Positions 24,151-28,823 of a stretch of 28,823 nucleotides of DNA are shown here, piece after piece (position 1 is the stretch's first letter; every line of letters begins with the position of its first letter). The notes under the pieces were generated by a model. It ran no database searches, had not been told where the DNA came from, and saw nothing but the letters and a program-made list of their open reading frames with translations. Position numbers and translations under genes: made by a program. This DNA is from JACZWL01 sp046756445 (GTDB lineage Bacteria; Pseudomonadota; Gammaproteobacteria; Steroidobacterales; Woeseiaceae). The stretch spans positions 1 through 28,823 of the forward strand of contig JBHHWI010000027.1 in assembly GCA_046756445.1 (NCBI GenBank), written 5' to 3'.

Positions 24151-24176
24151 CCTCGGGGAAGTCCGATCCGGCGCGG

Positions 24177-24188
24177 TATCTCGAGATA
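24177..24188. promoter_or_regulatory. Perfect 12-base palindrome upstream of the tlpA-like gene
   Basis: TATCTCGAGATA is a perfect palindrome 27 bases after the preceding stop and 123 bases before the tlpA-like start. It could be a dimeric regulator site. Nothing else in 24151-24311 is recognised; AT-rich hexamers such as TAATAT near 24280 might be a -10 but have no clear partner. Confidence 0.3.
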
Positions 24189-24311
24189 GGTTCTAGGTAT
24201 TTATACGTATTACGGCATGACGGGCTGGTCCTGACTTAAGACATCTGCTAATTCAGTCGTTCGATAGCCCTGCGCCGAAATAATATCTGTCGTCGGTCGG
24301 TCATTATTGAT

Positions 24312-24866
24312 ATGAGCATACCGCGCCCGAGAATCGTCACAACCCACCTGGTGCTGCTTTTGTCGGGCATCGGCGCGCTGTTCGCCGGTTCGCCTGCGGC
24401 GGCCGCCGGCGTCGGCGAGCCGGCGCCGGATTTCGAGATAACCACTCAGGATGGATCGAGATTCCGCCTGTCGGAGTATCGCGGGCAAAAACCCGTATAC
24501 GTGATCTTCTGGAATACCTGGTGCTCGTACTGCATCAGCAAGACACCCCGCTACCAGAAATTGCAGGAGCAATTCGGGGACAAGATCGAGATCATCGCGA
24601 TCAATACCAGCTGGAGCGATTCGCCTAAGGAGATGCGGTCGTTCGAGGAGCATCACCGGATCGGGTATTCGACGGCATTCGATGCCGGTGAGCTGATCAC
24701 CGATCGGTATCAGGTATTCAATGTACCCACCGAGTTCATCGTCGGCATCAATGGCATTATCCGTTATCGGGACAGGGTGCCCGAATACCTGGCGGCGCAT
24801 CTGCCGGACTGGCTGTCGCCGTATGTGCCGTCACCGGAGACGGCTCCGCTCGTCTGCAGCAAGTGA
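24312..24866 (+). CDS. Exported TlpA/ResA-like thiol-disulfide oxidoreductase
   Basis: The 184-residue product has a cleavable Sec signal (about residues 1-32, hydrophobic HLVLLLSGIGALFAG then AAAAG). A thioredoxin-like AhpC/TSA-redoxin domain follows, with the redox pair Cys71/Cys74 in NTWCSYC and the cis-proline in VFNVPTEF. It should act in the periplasm as a reductant of protein disulfides, as TlpA and ResA do in cytochrome maturation. It overlaps the next gene as GTGA, so a service role for that Tat-exported oxidoreductase, perhaps keeping its Cys motif reduced, is a reasonable inference. Confidence 0.9.
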   Translation: MSIPRPRIVTTHLVLLLSGIGALFAGSPAAAAGVGEPAPDFEITTQDGSRFRLSEYRGQKPVYVIFWNTWCSYCISKTPRYQKLQEQFGDKIEIIAINTSWSDSPKEMRSFEEHHRIGYSTAFDAGELITDRYQVFNVPTEFIVGINGIIRYRDRVPEYLAAHLPDWLSPYVPSPETAPLVCSK

Positions 24867-25483
24867 TTCAACAAGACAAGAATCAGTCCGGCCACGAACC
24901 ATCGGATAACGATGCGTCGCAAGGCAGCCGCCTGGGCCGGCGTACTTTTCTGTTGCGCGGCGGCGCGGCGCTGGCTACGGCCGCGGCACTGGCAGGACTG
25001 CCCTATGCGCTGCGCAGGGAGCTGACCCGGGAAACCTCCTTCGTCCTGTTCTCGGCGCGGCAGCGCGAGGCCGTGCAAGCCGTGCAGGAGCACCTGTTCC
25101 CGGGCGAGCCGCAAGCCCCGGGCGCCGCGGACATCAACGCTGCGGCCTATCTCGAATGGGCGATTACCGCCCCTGGAATCGATCCGGACACGCGAAACAC
25201 CATCGTCAACGGTGTCGGCCGGCTAGAGGATGCGAGCCGGGAGCGTTTCGAGCTTCTGTTCCATGACCTGGGTCCCGAGCAGCGGGAACAGTTACTGCGC
25301 TACCTGGCCGACCAGACGCGCTGGGGCCGCGCCTGGTTGTCGCTGATGTTGTACTACATCTTCGAGGCGCTGCTGTCGGACCCCGTATACGGCGGTAACC
25401 CCGAGGAATCCGGCTGGCGGTGGCTGGAACATAAACCGGGCTTTCCGACGCCGCCGGCGGACAAGATCTACGGCAGGCTGTGA
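24863..25483 (+). CDS. Gluconate 2-dehydrogenase subunit 3-like protein with Tat signal
   Basis: The 206-residue product has a twin-arginine signal (GRRTFLLRGGAALATAAAL, Arg26-Arg27) followed by the gluconate-dehydrogenase gamma-subunit domain (LFSARQREAVQAVQEHLFPG, then the C-terminal SDPVYGGNPEESGWRWLEH). This small subunit escorts a GMC flavoprotein through the Tat pathway, and the partner follows at once. The start is GTG 24863, overlapping the tlpA-like stop (GTGA); there is no in-frame ATG before the signal. The third usual subunit, a multi-haem cytochrome c, is not present nearby. Confidence 0.92.
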   Translation: MIQQDKNQSGHEPSDNDASQGSRLGRRTFLLRGGAALATAAALAGLPYALRRELTRETSFVLFSARQREAVQAVQEHLFPGEPQAPGAADINAAAYLEWAITAPGIDPDTRNTIVNGVGRLEDASRERFELLFHDLGPEQREQLLRYLADQTRWGRAWLSLMLYYIFEALLSDPVYGGNPEESGWRWLEHKPGFPTPPADKIYGRL

Positions 25484-25485
25484 CT

Positions 25486-27177
25486 ATGGATTGCGACGTT
25501 TGCGTCATCGGTAGCGGCGCCGGCGGCGGGCCCGTTGCTTTGACCCTGGCACAAGCCGGCTACTCGGTCACGGTACTCGAGAAGGGTCCCTGGTTTACCG
25601 AGCAGGATTTCTTCAAGGACGAGATTGCCTGCTGCCGGCGCAATACCTATTCGCGCAACCTCCGGGAGGAGTTTCACGTCGTGGAGGAATACGATCGTGA
25701 TAAAGGCTGGTTTGCCAGGCCGACCTTCGATTCCGGCTGGGACTTCTGGAACGGCAACATGGTAGGCGGCTCGTCGAATCTGATGAGCGGTTTTTTCCAT
25801 CGTCTCAAGCCAATGGACTTCAGCTTGCTGTCCGAGTTCGGCACCATAGAGGGCGCCAACATCGTCGACTGGCCGATCGATTATGACGTGCTGGAGCCCT
25901 ACTACACCAAAGTCGAACAGGTCGTCGGCGTATCCGGACAAGTCGTCAGTCACCCCAACCAGGAACCGCGCTCGACGGCGGACTTCCCGTTTTCGCCCAC
26001 GGCCGAACACCCGATCGCCGGCTGGTTTGACGAAGCGTGCCGCCGGGAAGGACTGCACTCCATCCCCGTGCCGCGTGCCATACTGCCGCGCCGGGCTCTG
26101 GGCAGAGAGGGTTGCCAGTACTCCGGGTATTGCGGCAGTTACGGTTGCTCAACCGGTGCCAAGGGCAGCTCGCGGGCCGCGCTGCTGAACCGCGCAGTCG
26201 CCTCCGGGAACTGCGACGTCAAAGCGAACTCGCACGTGTTTCGCCTGGACAGCGACGCCGCCGGCCGGGCAGTGGCCGCCCGGTATTACGACGAGAAGGG
26301 CGCCACACGAACCGTCCGCGCAGGTATTTTCGTCGTCGCCTGCCAGGCAGTCGAGACATGCCGGCTGCTGCTGCTCTCGCCCGGTCCCCGGCACCCCGAC
26401 GGTCTCGCCAACCGGCACGGTCAGGTCGGCAGGAATCTCCTGTTTTCAGCGGGCGGCGCCGGAACGGGCAGTTTTTTCTACGACAGGCTCGATCAAAAAA
26501 AAGCGAATGCGCTCAGGATTCAGGGACCGTTCGTCAACCGGGCGCTGCAGGACTGGTATTTCATCGACAACGACGAGATGGGCCGCATGAAGGGTGGCAC
26601 GATCGAGTTCCTGTTTCGTCACCCGAACCCGATTGGCCGCGCAAATTCGCAAAAATGGGATTCGGGCAAGCTCCTCTGGGGGCAACCACTGAAGAGAAAG
26701 CTGGAGTCCCACTTCACCGATGCACGCTACCTCCGGTTCGAGGTGTTTTGCGACTGGCTGCCTAACGACGATTGCCACGTCTCGCTTGACGGCATTCGAA
26801 AGGACAAGTGGGGCTCTCCGGTGGCGCGGATCAAGATCGGCAATCACCCGCACGATCTCAGGGTCGGCAGATATCTCACCCGCAAGGGCTATTCCATGCT
26901 CAAGGCCATGGGCGCGGAGAATGCCAGCTGGGGCATCAGCGGCAAGCCCCCGGCCAACCTGATCGCGGGCGGTTGCCGCTTCGGCACGGACCCCGCGCGA
27001 TCCGTGCTCGACCCCGACTGCCGCGCTCACGATGTCGATAATCTGTATGTGACCGACGGCAGCTTCATGCCGACCGGCGGCAGCGTTCCCTACACCTGGA
27101 CCATTTACGCGAACGCCTTTCGTGTGGCTGACAAGATCCTCACGCGGCTCGGCGGCCGGAGACTCGATCACTCGTAG
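25486..27177 (+). CDS. GMC-family FAD oxidoreductase (gluconate dehydrogenase large-subunit-like)
   Basis: The 563-residue product has an FAD-binding N-terminus (VCVIGSGAGGGPVALTL), the GMC MVGGSSNLMSG segment and a C-terminal GMC domain (DNLYVTDGSFMPTGG). A Cys cluster at Cys210, Cys216 and Cys221 (CQYSGYCGSYGCSTGAK) resembles the iron-sulfur or redox-Cys loop of gluconate/glucose dehydrogenase large subunits. It has no signal peptide and is probably carried by the preceding Tat subunit. The usual catalytic His of HxxGTxR is Leu492 (LIAGGCRFG) and the usual Asn-Pro is Pro-Tyr (VPYTW), so the chemistry or substrate may differ. ATG 25486 is chosen; GTG 25480 would give a GTGA overlap and two more residues. 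Confidence 0.92.
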   Translation: MDCDVCVIGSGAGGGPVALTLAQAGYSVTVLEKGPWFTEQDFFKDEIACCRRNTYSRNLREEFHVVEEYDRDKGWFARPTFDSGWDFWNGNMVGGSSNLMSGFFHRLKPMDFSLLSEFGTIEGANIVDWPIDYDVLEPYYTKVEQVVGVSGQVVSHPNQEPRSTADFPFSPTAEHPIAGWFDEACRREGLHSIPVPRAILPRRALGREGCQYSGYCGSYGCSTGAKGSSRAALLNRAVASGNCDVKANSHVFRLDSDAAGRAVAARYYDEKGATRTVRAGIFVVACQAVETCRLLLLSPGPRHPDGLANRHGQVGRNLLFSAGGAGTGSFFYDRLDQKKANALRIQGPFVNRALQDWYFIDNDEMGRMKGGTIEFLFRHPNPIGRANSQKWDSGKLLWGQPLKRKLESHFTDARYLRFEVFCDWLPNDDCHVSLDGIRKDKWGSPVARIKIGNHPHDLRVGRYLTRKGYSMLKAMGAENASWGISGKPPANLIAGGCRFGTDPARSVLDPDCRAHDVDNLYVTDGSFMPTGGSVPYTWTIYANAFRVADKILTRLGGRRLDHS

Positions 27178-27647
27178 ATCCCGGAGCGCACCGCATCGGG
27201 AGTTTATTCGCTAATAAAAAATGCCGCCCGATGCCGGTACTGGTCTCCAGGGTACGGTCGGTCGTGCCAGGTGTCATCGCTCAGAGCCGACCGCACAGAC
27301 AGTGTCCGATTCACTCGCGTTCGACAGGCTGCTTTCGCCGAAAGCCCTCATGGAATCAGTCAGATGGTACGGGCCACGATCGGCTCGAACCGGCTAACAG
27401 CCGTCATTTTACCTCAGAAGCACCGGACGACGGCTCGCGGCCAGGAGCGGATATGTTGAACGGCTTTTTATATTGTTCGTGACCGATGCGGTTTTCATGT
27501 ACCGGCAAATTAAACGACAGTGAACCATCGTCAGCCGTGAACGGCATGTAACAGCCAAGCTTGCTCAGCAAGGCACGGGTTGAGAGCAAGTCAAGCAGGA
27601 GTTTTCTTTGAGGACAGCTCAGCCTCTTTTTTCACGATCCACGGGAA
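27178..27647. other. 470-base region without a convincing gene
   Basis: It begins with the nested inverted repeat listed separately. A 7-bp inverted repeat AGCCGTC/GACGGCT lies at 27399-27405 and 27429-27435. A minus-strand open frame (27404-27634, usable start TTG 27589, 61 residues) lies just downstream of the bactofilin stop. Its sequence matches nothing recognised. No tRNA fold was found. Composition is less GC-rich than the flanks. Confidence 0.6.
27190..27238. repeat. Nested inverted repeat after the GMC gene
   Basis: The outer arms GCATCGGG (27193-27200) and CCCGATGC (27227-27234) pair perfectly and extend by ACC/GGT with one bulged C. Inside, TTTATT (27203-27208) pairs with AATAAA (27213-27218) around a four-base loop. 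It lies 13 bases after the GMC stop and may end that transcript, but the A-run is inside the stem-loop rather than after it. Confidence 0.6.
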
Positions 27648-28154
27648 TTAATACAAGCTCGATTTTGCCGTTTTTCCCGCCACTTTGCTGGGTTTTTCTG
27701 TGCGAACGGGTTCTGCCTGCTCAGGCATTTTCGGCACTGTTACCTTCGGCAGTTCTCCCATGTCGATTTTTCCTTTGAATCTCGCGCCGTCCTCCATGAC
27801 GATACGGGCGCAGAAAATATTGCCTTCGACATCGGCACCCTTGGCCAGCGAGACAATCCCATCACTTCGGATGTCGCCGACAAGCTGTCCTTCGATGATG
27901 ACCGAGGTGGCATCGATGTCTGCCTTGACCCGGCCTTGCTTGCCCACCGTGATATTCATCTTGTGATGGGCAATTGTGCCTTCTATTCGACCTTCAATGA
28001 TCAGGTCTTCGTCAGCCGACAGCTCGCCTTTGAAAACCAGTGTCGGTCCGATGACGTACACGTTTTTGGACTGCATCGGCCGCATCTGCCCGATTCGTGG
28101 TGGCGAGGCTATATCCGGCCTATCGTCATTGTCCGCCTTTTTGAACATTGCCAT
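27648..28154 (-). CDS. Bactofilin
   Basis: The 168-residue product begins MAMFKKAD and has the bactofilin beta-helix from about residue 33 to 135, with repeating short strands (VYVIGPTLVFKGELSADEDLI, GRIEGTI, VGKQGRVKADIDATSVIIEGQLVGDI, LAKGADVEGNIFCARIVMEDGARFKGKI). A basic, Pro-rich tail follows, as in many family members. Bactofilins polymerise without nucleotide and scaffold cell-shape or polar complexes. ATG 28154 has a perfect GGAGG five bases upstream. In-frame ATG 28259 would add 35 residues but has a poor ribosome-binding site and would bury the palindromes at 28179-28205 in coding sequence. Confidence 0.92.
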   Translation of the reverse strand: MAMFKKADNDDRPDIASPPRIGQMRPMQSKNVYVIGPTLVFKGELSADEDLIIEGRIEGTIAHHKMNITVGKQGRVKADIDATSVIIEGQLVGDIRSDGIVSLAKGADVEGNIFCARIVMEDGARFKGKIDMGELPKVTVPKMPEQAEPVRTEKPSKVAGKTAKSSLY

Positions 28155-28178
28155 TCTATCCTCCGCATGCGTCTCTGA

Positions 28179-28205
28179 TGTGGGCCCACACGCTTGACTG
28201 TCAAG
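28179..28205. promoter_or_regulatory. Two adjacent perfect palindromes and a -35 upstream of the bactofilin gene
   Basis: TGTGGGCCCACA (28179-28190) and CTTGAC-T-GTCAAG (28193-28205) lie two bases apart. The second includes, on the minus strand, a consensus TTGACA -35 (28204-28199). A weak -10 (ACATCA) falls 17 bases on, overlapping the end of the first palindrome, so a regulator bound here would cover the promoter. Confidence 0.4.
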
Positions 28206-28330
28206 AATACTCCAGATCTCCGGCGCAGGCATATCTTTCGGCGGGTTCGGCTTTGTCATTGCTATTTCCCAAGCTTCTGTGAATAAAGTGGCACGTCGAC
28301 TAAACGAACGACCACGCAAGACCTTGGAGC

Positions 28331-28823
28331 TTGAAACTCCAGCGGAGAGATTTACTGCTTGTGTTGCATCGACCGGCTGAGGTGGCATTCGATACCCGCC
28401 TGTCGGTGGACGACTCCGTGGCCTGTGCCACCTGTCACGATCCGGAGAAAGCCTTTACGGACAACCCCCTGGTCTCGACGGGAATAAACGGCGGGCAGGG
28501 CAGCCGTAATGCGCCGGCCGTGATCAACCGCATCGGGGCGTCAGTGCAATTCCACGACGGCCGGTTTGATACGCTCGAGCAGGTCGTGGACTATTACAGT
28601 ACCGGTGTCATTGCCAATCCATACCTCGATGTGGAGTTGCGCAGGTCAGATCTGTCTTTGGAAGAAACGCTGGAGTTGTATAGCCGGGGGAATCGCCCGG
28701 AGAGGGGAAAAGAGTTTTCCTGTACAGAAACTGGACTTTACGCGGCAGGAGAGCGCTGACCTTGTGGCGTTCATCCAGACACTGTTACGTGAATGGGCTT
28801 ATGCCAGGGCGTACCGGACTTCA
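28331..28823 (+). pseudogene. Di-haem cytochrome c peroxidase (MauG/CcpA) remnant, internally deleted and frameshifted
   Basis: From about 28384 the frame encodes the first-haem region of the family: FDTRLSVDDSVACATCH (haem motif at 28424-28438), then AFTDN, GSRNAPAVIN. It then passes directly to text typical of the C-terminal end (QFHDGRFDTLEQVVDYYSTG, NPYLD), so the middle with the second haem site is missing. The frame stops at 28757-28759. The expected final stretch (LDFTRQESADLVAFIQTLL) is in the +1 frame from 28731, so a shift lies between, perhaps at the GGGGAAAA run at 28704-28711. There is no signal peptide and no proper start (TTG at 28331), although the family is periplasmic. The right end is cut by the window. 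Confidence 0.75.

Noticed and set aside
27231..27482. 83-codon plus-strand open frame in the gene-poor stretch
   Set aside because: It starts inside the nested inverted repeat, has no ribosome-binding site and shows no recognisable sequence.

Overview
The window reads as a chromosomal segment of a GC-rich proteobacterium. A gammaproteobacterium is the best guess: it carries a three-subunit oxaloacetate decarboxylase in gamma-alpha-beta order, a HigB2-type toxin-antitoxin pair, a soxBDAG operon and a bactofilin. There are no rRNA genes, convincing tRNAs, CRISPR arrays or insertion sequences. Both ends are cut: a flavoprotein gene runs off the left end and a broken cytochrome c peroxidase gene runs off the right end.

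Left block (1-7.7 kb), methylated-amine and one-carbon metabolism. A partial trimethylamine-dehydrogenase-like demethylase (minus) diverges from a tightly overlapped soxB-soxD-soxA-soxG operon (plus) for heterotetrameric sarcosine oxidase. A Cys/Met-metabolism PLP enzyme converges on soxG. The likely theme is stepwise N-demethylation of an amine or betaine down to glycine, with methyl groups passed to tetrahydrofolate.

Small modules (7.7-12 kb). A higBA-type toxin-antitoxin operon has a legible autoregulatory promoter with two copies of a CCCCAATGGGG operator, and its geometry predicts a nearly leaderless toxin mRNA. It is followed by oadGAB, the membrane sodium-pumping oxaloacetate decarboxylase.

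Central block (12-23 kb), an acyl-CoA catabolic cluster and the most interesting part. It holds a phytoene-desaturase-like FAD oxidoreductase (minus). Divergent from it is a plus-strand run: ACAD10/11-like acyl-CoA dehydrogenase, APH-fold kinase, thiolase-like protein without the nucleophilic Cys, DUF35 OB-fold/zinc-ribbon protein, MaoC hydratase, acyl-CoA ligase. A convergent SDR plus second acyl-CoA dehydrogenase pair follows, then a tandem-domain HxlR regulator. The kinase and ACAD10/11-like enzyme recall 4-hydroxyacyl-CoA processing (LvaA/LvaC; mammalian ACAD10/11). The MaoC, Cys-less thiolase and DUF35 trio recalls the steroid side-chain hydratase and retro-aldolase (ChsH/Ltp2). Having both chemistries together suggests a dedicated route for a branched or hydroxylated carboxylic acid. 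An exact 11-bp motif occurs upstream of both the main operon and the regulator/SDR pair, so this may be one HxlR regulon.

Right block (23-28.8 kb). A cysteine-synthase-like PLP enzyme follows an AT-rich leader. Next is an overlapping trio: an exported TlpA-like thioredoxin, a Tat-signal gluconate-dehydrogenase subunit-3-like protein and a GMC flavoprotein lacking the usual His/Asn pair. About 470 bases without a convincing gene include a nested inverted repeat. Then come a bactofilin (minus) and a di-haem peroxidase (MauG/CcpA) remnant with an internal deletion and a frameshift.
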